Part shown: piece after piece, positions 26,893 to 36,403 of the stretch
Position numbering within the stretch: position 1 is the first letter of the stretch
Layout: the number at the start of each line of letters is the position of its first letter
The notes under the pieces: model-generated
Database searches by the model: none
The model's input: only the letters and a program-made list of their open reading frames with translations
What the model was told of the DNA's origin: nothing
Program-made: the position numbers and the translations under genes
Assembly (NCBI GenBank): GCA_027023305.1
Contig: JALVVR010000012.1
Location: 1 to 58,449, forward strand
Origin: Campylobacterales bacterium
Lineage (GTDB): Bacteria > Campylobacterota > Campylobacteria > Campylobacterales > QNZT01
Direction of reading: 5' to 3'
DNA: 58,449 nt

Positions 26893-28076
26893 AAATAGCT
26901 ATAGCAGGAACGGGTTATGTTGGTTTAAGTATAGGGTTATTATTAGCTCAAAAAAATAGTGTCGTAGCAGTAGATATTATTCCTGAAAAAATAGAACTTT
27001 TAAATAAAAACTTATCTCCTATTAAAGATAGTGAGATTGAAGAGTTTTTAAAAAGAGATGATATAGATTTTAAAGCAACTTTAGATAAAGATGAGGCTTA
27101 TAAAGATGCCGATTTTGTTGTGATTGCTACACCTACTGATTATGATCCTATTACTAACTATTTTAACACAAAAAGTATAGAAGCTGTTGTAGAAGATGTA
27201 CTAAAAATAAATCCAAAAACAATAATAGTGATAAAATCTACTATACCGATAGGCTATACTGACTCTTTAAAGAAAAAATATGGAGTTGATAACATCATGT
27301 TTTCACCTGAGTTTTTAAGAGAAGGATGTGCACTATATGATAACTTACATCCTAGCAGGATAATAGTTGGACAAAAGAGTGATACTGCAAAAAAGTTTGC
27401 AAGTTTATTGAAAGATAGTGCTATCAAAAAAGAAATTCCAGTTTTACTAACTAACTCTAAAGAAGCAGAGGCTATAAAACTCTTTGCAAATACTTACCTT
27501 GCAATGAGGGTAGCATATTTTAATGAGTTAGATAGCTTTGCAGAGCAAAATGAATTAAATCCAGAAGATATTATAAAAGGTGTTGGATTAGACCCTAGAA
27601 TTGGTACTCACTATAATAATCCTAGTTTTGGATATGGTGGATATTGTTTGCCAAAAGATACAAAACAGATATTAGCTAACTTTAAAAACAGTAGTACTCC
27701 TGCACCACTTATAAAGGCAATAGTGAAATCAAATCAAACTAGAAAAGAGTTTTTAGTACAAAATATTTTAAAAAGATTAGAAAATAAGACAAAACCAACA
27801 GTTGGAATCCATAGACTTATCATGAAAAGTGGAAGTGATAACTTTAGAAGCTCTGCTATAAGTGATATTATAGAAATATTAAAACAAAATAAAATAGATT
27901 TATCTATATATGAGCCAGTTTTAGATAGTGAAAGTTTTGAGGGTATAAAGGTTTCAAAAAAACTAGAAGAGTTTAAAAATAGTTCAGATATTATAGTATC
28001 AAATAGACTAGATGATGAACTTTTAGATGTAAAAGAAAAGGTTTATACTAGAGATATATTTGGAAGTGATAAATAA
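26889..28076 (+). CDS. ugd: UDP-glucose 6-dehydrogenase
   Basis: A 395-residue enzyme, close in length and sequence style to E. coli Ugd: [15 protein letters not shown] (NAD fold), [42 protein letters not shown], and the catalytic Cys (about 253) in [15 protein letters not shown], ending [10 protein letters not shown]. It oxidises UDP-glucose to UDP-glucuronate. The start is TTG, overlapping the epimerase stop. Confidence 0.96.
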   Translation: MKIAIAGTGYVGLSIGLLLAQKNSVVAVDIIPEKIELLNKNLSPIKDSEIEEFLKRDDIDFKATLDKDEAYKDADFVVIATPTDYDPITNYFNTKSIEAVVEDVLKINPKTIIVIKSTIPIGYTDSLKKKYGVDNIMFSPEFLREGCALYDNLHPSRIIVGQKSDTAKKFASLLKDSAIKKEIPVLLTNSKEAEAIKLFANTYLAMRVAYFNELDSFAEQNELNPEDIIKGVGLDPRIGTHYNNPSFGYGGYCLPKDTKQILANFKNSSTPAPLIKAIVKSNQTRKEFLVQNILKRLENKTKPTVGIHRLIMKSGSDNFRSSAISDIIEILKQNKIDLSIYEPVLDSESFEGIKVSKKLEEFKNSSDIIVSNRLDDELLDVKEKVYTRDIFGSDK

Positions 28077-28088
28077 AAGGTTTAATAG

Positions 28089-29312
28089 TTGTTTAAAAAT
28101 ATAGACTATACAAAAATTATTAATTATCTGTTTATAGGATATGTATTTAGTGTTCCTATATCAAAGGCTGGAATAAGTTTATTTGAAAATCTTATATTTA
28201 TCTTTTGGATACTTGAGGGAAGATGGTCATATAAATATGACTTGATCAAAAAAAATAAATTATCATTAGCAATTATATCTTTAATTTTAGTTAATTTAAT
28301 ATTTCTACCAAATGCTAGTAGCATTTCTTTTGGATTAAGTTATATCTTTAAATATCGGCACTTTTTTATTATATTTGTGATGTTAACATCTTTGAAAAGA
28401 GAGTTTATCACATATCTATTTTCTGCATTTTTAACAGGTATGCTAATAAGTGAAGTATTGTCATATGGTATATTTTTTGAATGGTGGCACTATAAAGATA
28501 TTTTACCAACAGACCCTGCTCCTTTTATGAGTCATATTGGATATAGTATATATTTATCTTTCACAAGTATTATACTATTGATATATGTGCTGAAAATAGA
28601 TAATAATTTAAAAAGAAAACTATTTTATTCATTTTTTTTAACTACTGTTACAATAAACCTATTTATTAATGGTGGTAGAACAGGCCAAGTTATATATGTA
28701 GTTTCTATTTTTATAGTATTTTTTATGAGTTTTAAAAATAAATTTAAAGCTATGATTATAGCAGTGACTCTTTTAACTTCTATATTTTTACTGGCATATA
28801 ATTTTAGTCCAGTTTTTAAAAGTAGATTAAATTATGCTATCAGTGATATTTCAAAAATGAAACAATCAAATGACTATTCTCATAGTTTTTCAATACGAGT
28901 TTCACTTTGGGATATTGGCTCTCATAAATATTTAGATAATCCTATTTTAGGATATGGTATTGATAATGATATGAAAAATTTAAAATATTATTGTGATAAT
29001 CTTGGTTACTCATATGATATTTTGAAAAATTTCTCAGATAATCACAACACTTTTATAACTATTGCATTACAAATTGGAATTTTGGGTATATTAGTTATGT
29101 TATTTATACTCTATTCTCTTTATTCACTAAAATTCAAAACAAAATATTTTAAGATTCTAACTATAGTTTTTACTACTTCATTTATACTGTGGGGGATGAC
29201 TGGAATAGCATTTCATATCATGAATGGAATGATATATTTTACACTATTTGCTGGATTATTTAATACAATATCTTATTTAGAAGAGAATGAAGAAAGAGTC
29301 TCTCTAAGTTAA
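28089..29312 (+). CDS. O-antigen ligase-like membrane protein (Wzy/WaaL family)
   Basis: A 407-residue protein with 10-12 hydrophobic segments and the Wzy_C signature: a periplasmic loop starting SLWDIGSHKYLDNPILGYG and the DNHNTFITIALQIGILG motif. Such proteins join O-antigen or capsule chains to lipid A-core, or polymerise them. It starts at TTG 12 nt after ugd and ends exactly where the convergent glycosyltransferase ends, with no base between the two stop codons. Confidence 0.85.
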   Translation: MFKNIDYTKIINYLFIGYVFSVPISKAGISLFENLIFIFWILEGRWSYKYDLIKKNKLSLAIISLILVNLIFLPNASSISFGLSYIFKYRHFFIIFVMLTSLKREFITYLFSAFLTGMLISEVLSYGIFFEWWHYKDILPTDPAPFMSHIGYSIYLSFTSIILLIYVLKIDNNLKRKLFYSFFLTTVTINLFINGGRTGQVIYVVSIFIVFFMSFKNKFKAMIIAVTLLTSIFLLAYNFSPVFKSRLNYAISDISKMKQSNDYSHSFSIRVSLWDIGSHKYLDNPILGYGIDNDMKNLKYYCDNLGYSYDILKNFSDNHNTFITIALQIGILGILVMLFILYSLYSLKFKTKYFKILTIVFTTSFILWGMTGIAFHIMNGMIYFTLFAGLFNTISYLEENEERVSLS

Positions 29313-30134
29313 TTAGTTTAATTTTTTAATACCATTTTTACAGATATATCTACCTTCTAGTCTATTTTTTTCCATTTGCTTATTTGCTAAAGCTATTTCA
29401 TCACCTCTGTCACTTCTTGAGTGATTTAAATGAAATAGATTTGCACTAAATTTACATGATATTAAAGTACAACCACTTGCTTTAAATCGCCACTCTAAAT
29501 CAACATCATCTTTACTTACACCTACTATATCTTCATCAAAACCATTTATCGCAAATATATCTTCCCTATAACAAGAGAAATTTGAACCCAATATATGTAT
29601 ATTTTTATCTTTGTTTTGAATAATCTTATATAGCCAGTTATTTGGTTTGATATATATACCTTGCTCATAGTGCCTTATGTTATCATTATTTAAATATTTA
29701 TACATTTTAAAGTAATTTTTTTCTAAATCAATACAACTAACACTTTTTTCTCTTAAATCTTTACTAACCCTATCCCCTAGATTTACTCTTCTTCCACACA
29801 ATATCTGCTTTTGTTTAGATAGTTTAATATGAGATTCGATAAAAGTTGAATATGGTACTACATCTCCATCAATAAAGATAATATATTCACCTATTGTGTC
29901 AGGTAGGGCTTTATTTATAATAATAGCTTTTCTATTGCCATCATCTTCTTGAGATAAGTGTTTTATATCTAGTTTATTAGTAAATTTAGCGATAATATCT
30001 TTTGTTTTTTTATTTTGAGCATCTTCAGCGACAACAACTTCAAAATTTTTATATGTTTGCTTTGTTAAAGCATCCAATATTAGCTCTAAAGCTACACTAT
30101 CATTATAGGTTGGTATAATAATACTACATTTCAT
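29313..30134 (-). CDS. Family 2 glycosyltransferase
   Basis: A 273-residue GT-A enzyme with MKCSIIIPTYNDSVALE, FEVVVAEDAQNK, the metal site FIDGDVVP, and a C-terminal acceptor part INGFDEDIVGVSKDDVDLEWRF typical of galactosyl/N-acetyl-hexosaminyl transferases with a Glyco_tranf_2 plus GT7-like C-terminus. It presumably adds a core or O-chain sugar at the inner face of the membrane. It overlaps the family 4 glycosyltransferase by 11 nt. Confidence 0.85.
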   Translation of the reverse strand: MKCSIIIPTYNDSVALELILDALTKQTYKNFEVVVAEDAQNKKTKDIIAKFTNKLDIKHLSQEDDGNRKAIIINKALPDTIGEYIIFIDGDVVPYSTFIESHIKLSKQKQILCGRRVNLGDRVSKDLREKSVSCIDLEKNYFKMYKYLNNDNIRHYEQGIYIKPNNWLYKIIQNKDKNIHILGSNFSCYREDIFAINGFDEDIVGVSKDDVDLEWRFKASGCTLISCKFSANLFHLNHSRSDRGDEIALANKQMEKNRLEGRYICKNGIKKLN

Positions 30135-31197
30135 TTATAACTCCATATAGTTTTTCTAATTGTTTAATCTCATTAAATTTTTGATTTACTTTCTTAAATC
30201 CATTTTTAGAAATATTTTCTAAAAGCTCTTTATTATTATATAAAAGTTCTATTTTTTTTGCTAAATCATCAACATTTCTATCAAATAGCAGTCCATCTAC
30301 TTTATCTTCTATAATCTCTAAAGGTCCACCTCTATTTGTTGCAATCATAGCTACATTATTTGCCATAGCTTCTATCACAACTAAACCAAAAGTTTCTTTT
30401 GGTGTTGCTAAAACATTTATATCCATAAGTGCAAAGTGTTTATCTACTTCTTTAGTAAATCCTGTGAAAATCACCCTACCCTCTAAACCTAGTTCTTTTA
30501 CTCTATCTTTTAAGCTATTCAAATAGGTTTTATCCATAGTATTGCCTACAATTAAAGCCTTTATATTTAAATCTTTTAAAATATTTAAAGCTTCTATAAC
30601 TAACCACTGACCTTTTGCTTCCTCTATCCTTCCAACTATACCTACTACAAATTCATTTTTTAAGTTATACTTTTGTTTTAAATCATCTATATTTAACTGT
30701 TTAGTTGGGATATTTGTCCCCATATATACAACCTTGACTTTTGGTTGTATATCTTCTGGTATAAATCTCAATAATTGCTCTTTAACTTGATTTGTAACAG
30801 CATGAATCATATCTATGTTTTTATATAACCACTTATGATAAAAATCACTTTTAAAACGAGTCATCATCATGTTTCTTGTCTGTATAATTTTTGGCTTTCT
30901 TTTACTAAACTTTTTAGCTAAAACAGCTGTGATGATATCTCTAGTCCAGTGAAAATGAACAATATCTATTTCATGTTTATCTATGAATTTTGCTAACTTT
31001 AAAGCTGGGATAAATGGGAAAATTTTACTTCTTTTTAAATAAAATTTTTCACCATTTATATAATCATCTAGTTTTTTATTATGTGCAACAGCAACTGTGC
31101 ATTTATTTTTTTTACTAAAATGATTATAACAACGAACCATAAAAAGTTCTAGTCCACCTAAATCTGGTGATAAACACAGCTCTAAAATTTTTTTCAT
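30124..31197 (-). CDS. Family 4 glycosyltransferase (GT-B)
   Basis: A 357-residue retaining glycosyltransferase: N-terminal LSPDLGGLELFMVRCYNHF, donor domain VVGIVGRIEEAKGQWLVIEAL, and the EX7E motif in TPKETFGLVVIEAMA with NRGGPLEIIE. This resembles WaaG/RfaG-type LPS core transferases. It lies between the acyltransferase and the family 2 enzyme on the same strand. Confidence 0.88.
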   Translation of the reverse strand: MKKILELCLSPDLGGLELFMVRCYNHFSKKNKCTVAVAHNKKLDDYINGEKFYLKRSKIFPFIPALKLAKFIDKHEIDIVHFHWTRDIITAVLAKKFSKRKPKIIQTRNMMMTRFKSDFYHKWLYKNIDMIHAVTNQVKEQLLRFIPEDIQPKVKVVYMGTNIPTKQLNIDDLKQKYNLKNEFVVGIVGRIEEAKGQWLVIEALNILKDLNIKALIVGNTMDKTYLNSLKDRVKELGLEGRVIFTGFTKEVDKHFALMDINVLATPKETFGLVVIEAMANNVAMIATNRGGPLEIIEDKVDGLLFDRNVDDLAKKIELLYNNKELLENISKNGFKKVNQKFNEIKQLEKLYGVINEM

Positions 31198-31206
31198 AAA
31201 TAATCT

Positions 31207-31752
31207 TTACTCTTTCCAATATATATTATCTTTAACAACTTTTGCTGGATTTCCAACTACAATAGATGATTCTTTAACACTTTTTGTTACTGTAGAGTTT
31301 ATACCTACCACACTATTTGTACCAATTTCTACACCTTTTAGTATCGTTACATTATCAGCAATCCAAACATTTTTGCCAATAGTTATATCTTTTGCTAGAT
31401 TTATTCTTTTTGTATTTGTGAAAATTGGATGACCATCAGAAGTCATTAATTTTATATTTCTTGATAAAACACTATCTCTTTTGATTTTTACTGTTTTACC
31501 TTCTTTAGCAGACAAGTAGCAATTCTCACCTATCATGCAATTTTCATCTATTTCTGAACAATTATCACCAATAATCTCTATTTTAGAATTTCTTATAAAA
31601 GTATTAGGAGCTATTTTTAAAGTGTTATTATTTCCTTTAATAACAATAAAACAATCTACAATTTTACTACTTTTTGCAATCAAGAGATTTACTTCACCTT
31701 TTATCTTTATCTTATTTCTTATCTTTTCAAGCAATGAAAATTTTCTTCTCAT
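31207..31752 (-). CDS. Hexapeptide-repeat acyltransferase
   Basis: A 181-residue left-handed beta-helix protein: repeated hexapeptides such as IGENCYLSAKEGKTVKI and IGKNVWIADNVTILKGVEIG, a SDGHPIFTNT segment with the likely catalytic His, and the VVGNPAKVVKDNIYWKE end of the sugar O-acetyltransferase group. It probably O-acetylates a surface sugar. Its start overlaps the stop of the second LtaS-like gene. Confidence 0.85.
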   Translation of the reverse strand: MRRKFSLLEKIRNKIKIKGEVNLLIAKSSKIVDCFIVIKGNNNTLKIAPNTFIRNSKIEIIGDNCSEIDENCMIGENCYLSAKEGKTVKIKRDSVLSRNIKLMTSDGHPIFTNTKRINLAKDITIGKNVWIADNVTILKGVEIGTNSVVGINSTVTKSVKESSIVVGNPAKVVKDNIYWKE

Positions 31753-33593
31753 TATCTACCTTTATAATCTTTAAAACTTGTTGTATTGGCATCAAATAAT
31801 AGTTTTTGGGTTATATAAGTAAAAGATAATGCTTTGTTTTTTAGCTTTAAGTAAGCACTATCACAACTTATTTTCTCCTTATCAAAGTTATTTATATGAA
31901 AACAATTATGTTTATTTGTGGCTAAATTAATCTCTATTAAGTTACTTTTTTCTATCCAACCAAGTATGCCACTATAAAAATAATCTGCAAAAAAATCATC
32001 ATCACTTACTAAAGATTTACCTGTAAAATTTGGTGCTATTTTTTTATAATTACCAACAGTTAAATCAAGAACAGTTGGAGCAATATCTCTTTGAGATATG
32101 ATAACATTATGATATTTTGGTTTGATTAAAGGAGAATATATAGCAAAAGGTATAAGATAGTTTTTTAAACTTCCTTTCACATTTCCACCACAATGGTCTG
32201 CAAACATAACAAAGATAGTATTTGGATATTTTTTTATCATTTCTTGTATGAATTTTCCTAAAGCATAATCAGAGAAATGAAGAGCATTTAAATCTTTATT
32301 AAGAGCTTTATTGTCACTAAAATGTATAGGTTTGATAGCTTTTGGTATTTTATTATCATGAGTAGTAGCACCATTTATACCTATCACAAAAGGTTCTTTT
32401 AGTGGATTTTGTAGTTTTTCAAATACAAAGTTATACAAATCCACATCATGAACTCCCCAATAATTATTTTCATAAATTCTCTTCTTTACATCTCTTTTTC
32501 CATAGCTTTTTCTAAATCCTAAATTTTGAGCTAAGCTTCCTGTACCACTTGTTTCTTTAGATGTACCTTGGAAAAATGCACTACTGTATCCCAAAGAATC
32601 TAGTATATCTATGATAGATTTATAGTGATAGTTTTGTAGCTGAGTTTTTGCAACACTCTTACCTAGTGGATTAGGGAAAGATACTAAAGTAGCAAACATA
32701 CCCTCTGTTGTTCTATGTCCACTAGCAATCATAAATCTTGTTCTAAGAGATTTTTTTAACAATCTATCATAATTTGGAGTTGTCTCAAATTTTCCACCAT
32801 ATGATTTTAGTAAAGCACCACTCCAACTCTCCAAAAAGAAAAATACTATATTTGGCTTACTCTTAATTATTGGCAAACTTAAACTATTGTTATTTTCATG
32901 GTACAAATCTGGTATATTTTCATTTTTAGGATGTTTAAAACTATAAGGTTTTAATTTTTTCTTACTATTTATAGAAGAGTATACTGCATTATATGTACCA
33001 TTTAAAAGATATTTTGCTAATTCTGGATTTCCAACTTGATTAGATTGCCAAGGATTAAGTGGAATATGTTGAAACATTCCTCTAATAAAAAATATACTAA
33101 CAATAATCAAAAAGAGTTTACTTAAAAAATAATATACCCCAATATTAACACTTTGAGTAAATCTGTTTAAAACTTTTTTAAGTAATAAAAACAAAAGTAT
33201 TGTAAAAATTAAAGATGGAATAAAAAGTGTTGTATATTTACTAAATGCAGTTTGTAAAAGACTTTTTGCATCTACAAAAACATCTAAAATCTCATAACCA
33301 ATATGCCTACTAGAATCCATGAAATATAAAATATCTGAAATTTGAAATATAAATACAAATGATACTAATAAAGAGCTAAAATATACAAAAACTCTTTTAT
33401 TAAAATCAAGCAGAGTTGTAACTAGTGCTATAAAAGCACTTACTGCAAAGTCAAACTTATATCCCTCTAAAACTGCAATAATTAATTTATAGTTAATATG
33501 TGATTCAATATTAAATAAAAAAAGATACTTAGTAAATACTACAACTACATAGGTAAGTATAAATAGTAAAAAATAATTTTTAATTGTTTTCAA
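31752..33593 (-). CDS. LtaS/sulfatase-fold membrane transferase (II)
   Basis: A 613-residue protein with about five N-terminal transmembrane helices and an extracytoplasmic sulfatase-like domain: NIVFFFLESWSG (metal Glu, about 253), GHRTTEGMFATLVSFPNP with the presumed Thr nucleophile near 289, and FVMFADHCGG near 464, a normal ADH metal motif unlike paralogue I. It likely decorates an envelope glycan with phosphoglycerol or phosphoethanolamine. It begins the minus-strand sub-operon that contains the acyltransferase and both glycosyltransferases. Confidence 0.82.
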   Translation of the reverse strand: MKTIKNYFLLFILTYVVVVFTKYLFLFNIESHINYKLIIAVLEGYKFDFAVSAFIALVTTLLDFNKRVFVYFSSLLVSFVFIFQISDILYFMDSSRHIGYEILDVFVDAKSLLQTAFSKYTTLFIPSLIFTILLFLLLKKVLNRFTQSVNIGVYYFLSKLFLIIVSIFFIRGMFQHIPLNPWQSNQVGNPELAKYLLNGTYNAVYSSINSKKKLKPYSFKHPKNENIPDLYHENNNSLSLPIIKSKPNIVFFFLESWSGALLKSYGGKFETTPNYDRLLKKSLRTRFMIASGHRTTEGMFATLVSFPNPLGKSVAKTQLQNYHYKSIIDILDSLGYSSAFFQGTSKETSGTGSLAQNLGFRKSYGKRDVKKRIYENNYWGVHDVDLYNFVFEKLQNPLKEPFVIGINGATTHDNKIPKAIKPIHFSDNKALNKDLNALHFSDYALGKFIQEMIKKYPNTIFVMFADHCGGNVKGSLKNYLIPFAIYSPLIKPKYHNVIISQRDIAPTVLDLTVGNYKKIAPNFTGKSLVSDDDFFADYFYSGILGWIEKSNLIEINLATNKHNCFHINNFDKEKISCDSAYLKLKNKALSFTYITQKLLFDANTTSFKDYKGR

Positions 33594-33602
33594 TTTTTTT
33601 CC

Positions 33603-34520
33603 TTAGTATTTATGGCTTTGTGAATCATCAACAGGATCTAAGTGTATCATGATATGCCAGTTAGCTTCATCATCTATACTCTTTATAGCATCTTCAACTC
33701 TATCAGCTATCACATGAGCATCATGTAAAGATATATCTTGATTTTCAAGTACTATATGTACCTCTACAAACTTAAACTTTCCAGCATGACGAGTTTTTAA
33801 AAAGTGAAAATCACTTATACCTTTTGTTGTAGTTATGATAAATTTTATCTTCTCTACCTCTTCTTTTTCAAGTGAAGTATCTAGTAAAACTTCTATTCCT
33901 TCTTTTATAAGCTCAAATGACTCTTTAGCTATATAAATCCCTATCGCTAAACCAAAAACTACATCTATCCAGTACCATTTTGTAAAGTAGATTATAACAA
34001 GAGATACCAAAACAGCTGTGTTACTAAAAAGGTCAGTTTTATAGTGAAGCAGGTCTCCTTTTATAACTAAGTTGTTACTTTTTTTAACTACATAGGATAG
34101 AAAAGAAACAATTATAAAAACTACTAAAAGAGAAAATATCATGACATAGATAGAGAGGTCAACATGAGTTACTATCTCTTTACTAAAGTACTTATTTATA
34201 GCCTCATATATGATATAAAGCCCACTTCCAAGTACTAACAATCCCTCAAGTGTTGCAACTATTGCTTCAACTTTACCATATCCATAACTAAACTCATCAG
34301 TTGGTTTTTTATCACTTATCTTTAGAGCTAAAAAGTTAAAAATAGAAACAAACATATCCATGATAGAGTCCATAGCACTTGCAAGAAGTGCAACTGAACC
34401 ACTCATGATGCCAACGGTAAGCTTTACAACTGCAAGGAGTAGTGAAAGTGAGGTTGCTACTAGAGGAGCATTTTTCTCTAAAGTGCTATTTTGTTTCAAG
34501 AGTTGCCTTTGCTTTGTCAA
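33603..34520 (-). CDS. Cation diffusion facilitator transporter (FieF/CzcD-type)
   Basis: A 305-residue protein with six transmembrane helices. Metal-site residues are seen in SAMDSIMDMFVS (helix 2) and DLLHYKTDLFSNT (helix 5, HxxxD), and a C-terminal cytoplasmic domain has FHFLKTRHAGKFKFVEVHIVL and DAHVIADRVEDAI. It exports Zn, Fe or similar divalent ions in exchange for protons. It overlaps ribF by 35 nt, a large overlap suggesting coupled translation. Confidence 0.92.
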   Translation of the reverse strand: MTKQRQLLKQNSTLEKNAPLVATSLSLLLAVVKLTVGIMSGSVALLASAMDSIMDMFVSIFNFLALKISDKKPTDEFSYGYGKVEAIVATLEGLLVLGSGLYIIYEAINKYFSKEIVTHVDLSIYVMIFSLLVVFIIVSFLSYVVKKSNNLVIKGDLLHYKTDLFSNTAVLVSLVIIYFTKWYWIDVVFGLAIGIYIAKESFELIKEGIEVLLDTSLEKEEVEKIKFIITTTKGISDFHFLKTRHAGKFKFVEVHIVLENQDISLHDAHVIADRVEDAIKSIDDEANWHIMIHLDPVDDSQSHKY

Positions 34521-35319
34521 TATCTTTTTGTATCTGATTTTTTAAAGACTCCATTGTATCAAATTTTTTATTATCCCTTACAAAATCAAAAAATTTTATC
34601 TCAACTTTTTTTGGTAAAAAGTCTATATTTTTATCTAATAAATGTGTTTCTACTGCATACTCTCCATCAGTTGAGGCTCTTACCCCTATAAATGTTATAC
34701 TATTAATCCAATCTTTACCAACCTTTGTTTTAGTAGCATAAACTCCACTTTTTGGTAGTAAAAAATAAGTTTTATCTAAGTTAATTGTCGCAACTAGTTT
34801 TTCTGCTCCTATACCCTGACCTTTTTTTGTAAATGAAGTTATCTCGTACTCTCTTCCAAGAAGTTTATTTGCTTTTTTTATATCACCACTTGTTAAAAGT
34901 TCTCTTATAGTTTGTGAATGAACACTAAGCTCGTCAATCTTTACTTCACTTACTACTACTAGCTCAAACTCTTTTTTAAAAAGATTTAAATCCCCAGCTC
35001 TATTTTTTCCAAATCCAAAATCATATCCAACTACAACTCTTTTTAAAGCAGGAAAATTCATTTTTAAAAACTTAACAAACTCTTTATCACTAAACTCTTT
35101 TATATCACAAAGATTTAAAAATATACATCCATTTTTAAAAAACTCTACTCTTGTATCATCTGGAGTTAGATTTGAGAAGCCTTTATCTATAACTAGCAAA
35201 ACTCCTTTATCATCTAGTCTTTTAAAAAGCTCCACATGAGCTTTGTGCATACCATCAAATCCACCTATAGCGATAGAGGTTATCTCATGACTTTTTAAAG
35301 TAGTAGAAAATCTCAACAT
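34486..35319 (-). CDS. ribF: Bifunctional riboflavin kinase/FAD synthetase
   Basis: A 277-residue protein. The N-terminal adenylyltransferase has IGGFDGMHKAHVELF (HxGH-type motif) and VGYDFGFGKNRAGD; the C-terminal flavokinase has VATINLDKTYFLLPKSGVYA in place of the common GFPTANL motif, so that part is divergent. It converts riboflavin to FMN and FAD. It overlaps tlyA by 35 nt and the CDF gene by 35 nt. Confidence 0.88.
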   Translation of the reverse strand: MLRFSTTLKSHEITSIAIGGFDGMHKAHVELFKRLDDKGVLLVIDKGFSNLTPDDTRVEFFKNGCIFLNLCDIKEFSDKEFVKFLKMNFPALKRVVVGYDFGFGKNRAGDLNLFKKEFELVVVSEVKIDELSVHSQTIRELLTSGDIKKANKLLGREYEITSFTKKGQGIGAEKLVATINLDKTYFLLPKSGVYATKTKVGKDWINSITFIGVRASTDGEYAVETHLLDKNIDFLPKKVEIKFFDFVRDNKKFDTMESLKNQIQKDIDKAKATLETK

Positions 35320-35992
35320 TTCCCTCTTTTCCTTTTAAAACTGACTCTGCCTTACTTACTACTTTCCAGCCAAGCTTAAAGCACTCACTAACAAATCTTT
35401 TTTTTGCAAACTCAATAGCTTTTTTATCTTTTACAACTCCATTTTTATCCCGTTTTACATCTTTCCCAACTTCAAACTGGGGCTTAAAAAGTATGATTAT
35501 ATCCTCTTTACTTAGTCTATCAATATCTTTTAATATACTCTCCACCCCAACAAAAGAGACATCACAAGTTACTAAATCAAATCTTTTTTCACTTCTAAAA
35601 TCTTTTATATTTGTGTTCTCATAACTTTTAATAACCTCTTCTTTTCTAAGACTCTCATGAAGTTGATTGCTTCCTACATCTACCCCAACTATCTCTTTAG
35701 CTTTGTTTAGTAGTAAAACTTGCACAAATCCACCTGTACTACTTCCTATATCTAAGCACTCTTTGTCTTTGATACTTATATCAACTTCTTTTAAAAAACC
35801 CTCAAGCTTATACCCAGCACGACTAACATATACAATATCTTGTAATATCTCTATTTCAACATCTTCAACATCGCTACTTGGCTTAGTGATAAGTTTTCCA
35901 TCTACTAAAACCATACCTTTTTGTATCAATTCTTTAGCTTTATTTCTACTACTTGTAAGCCCTTTTTCTAAAATATAATTATCTAATCTCAT
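35285..35992 (-). CDS. tlyA: TlyA-family rRNA 2'-O-methyltransferase
   Basis: A 235-residue protein with an N-terminal S4 RNA-binding domain (RLDNYILEKGLTSSRNKAKELIQKG) and an FtsJ-like Rossmann methyltransferase (CLDIGSSTGGFVQVLL, DVSFVGVESIL, LFKPQFEVGK). In relatives it methylates 16S/23S rRNA and sets sensitivity to capreomycin-type antibiotics. It starts the tlyA-ribF-CDF operon. Confidence 0.93.
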   Translation of the reverse strand: MRLDNYILEKGLTSSRNKAKELIQKGMVLVDGKLITKPSSDVEDVEIEILQDIVYVSRAGYKLEGFLKEVDISIKDKECLDIGSSTGGFVQVLLLNKAKEIVGVDVGSNQLHESLRKEEVIKSYENTNIKDFRSEKRFDLVTCDVSFVGVESILKDIDRLSKEDIIILFKPQFEVGKDVKRDKNGVVKDKKAIEFAKKRFVSECFKLGWKVVSKAESVLKGKEGNVEIFYYFKKS

Positions 35993-36053
35993 CTATTTTT
36001 CTTGCTCACTTTTTGACTGGGTTGATAAGTAACATATTATCCTTATTTTGTTT

Positions 36054-36059
36054 TATAAT
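36054..36059 (+). promoter_or_regulatory. -10 box of the small HTH gene
   Basis: TATAAT within an AT-rich leader, about 90 nt before the start at 36150. The intergenic region 35993-36149 holds no other gene; the long leader contains a GGGCGATTCTAGGG stretch of unclear role. Confidence 0.35.
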
Positions 36060-36149
36060 AATTAAATTTATCAATTTTTTCAAAAAATGCTAAAGAAAAA
36101 TAATTTCAGGGCGATTCTAGGGTACAACAAAACAAAAGGAAGGTAAAAC

Positions 36150-36347
36150 ATGAAAGTTTCAAACAAAGAAATCGCAGCGAGTATCAACAAAACTCCATCA
36201 GCTATAAGTTATCTAAAGAAAAATAACTTTGAAGAGTTTTTGATACTAAAACTAGGTGTACTATGTAAAAAGTTAAATCTTGACAGTGAAGATTTAATGG
36301 CTATGCATACACTAAAACAAATAGAGCTTAAGAAAATAGCTTCTTAA
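36150..36347 (+). CDS. Small helix-turn-helix protein
   Basis: A 65-residue protein with a predicted HTH over its first 30 residues (VSNKEIAASINKTPSAISYLKK) and a second helical part (LKLGVLCKKLNLDSEDLMAM) resembling the end of XRE domains. AAGGAAGG precedes the ATG. It stands alone on the plus strand between two minus-strand operons with its own promoter and terminator. Its target is unknown; possibly a small transcriptional regulator. Confidence 0.7.
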   Translation: MKVSNKEIAASINKTPSAISYLKKNNFEEFLILKLGVLCKKLNLDSEDLMAMHTLKQIELKKIAS

Positions 36348-36371
36348 AAACAATTTTCAACTCCTTATAAT

Positions 36372-36402
36372 TTTTGATTCTTTGAGGAGGAGGGAATCAA
36401 AA
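36372..36402. terminator. Terminator between the small HTH gene and truA
   Basis: A perfect 9-bp stem TTTTGATTC / GAATCAAAA with a 13-nt loop, followed by TTTAATATTTT. It serves the plus-strand gene and, with its A-rich 5' side, could also serve truA, whose stop lies at 36404. Confidence 0.6.
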
Positions 36403-36403
36403 T

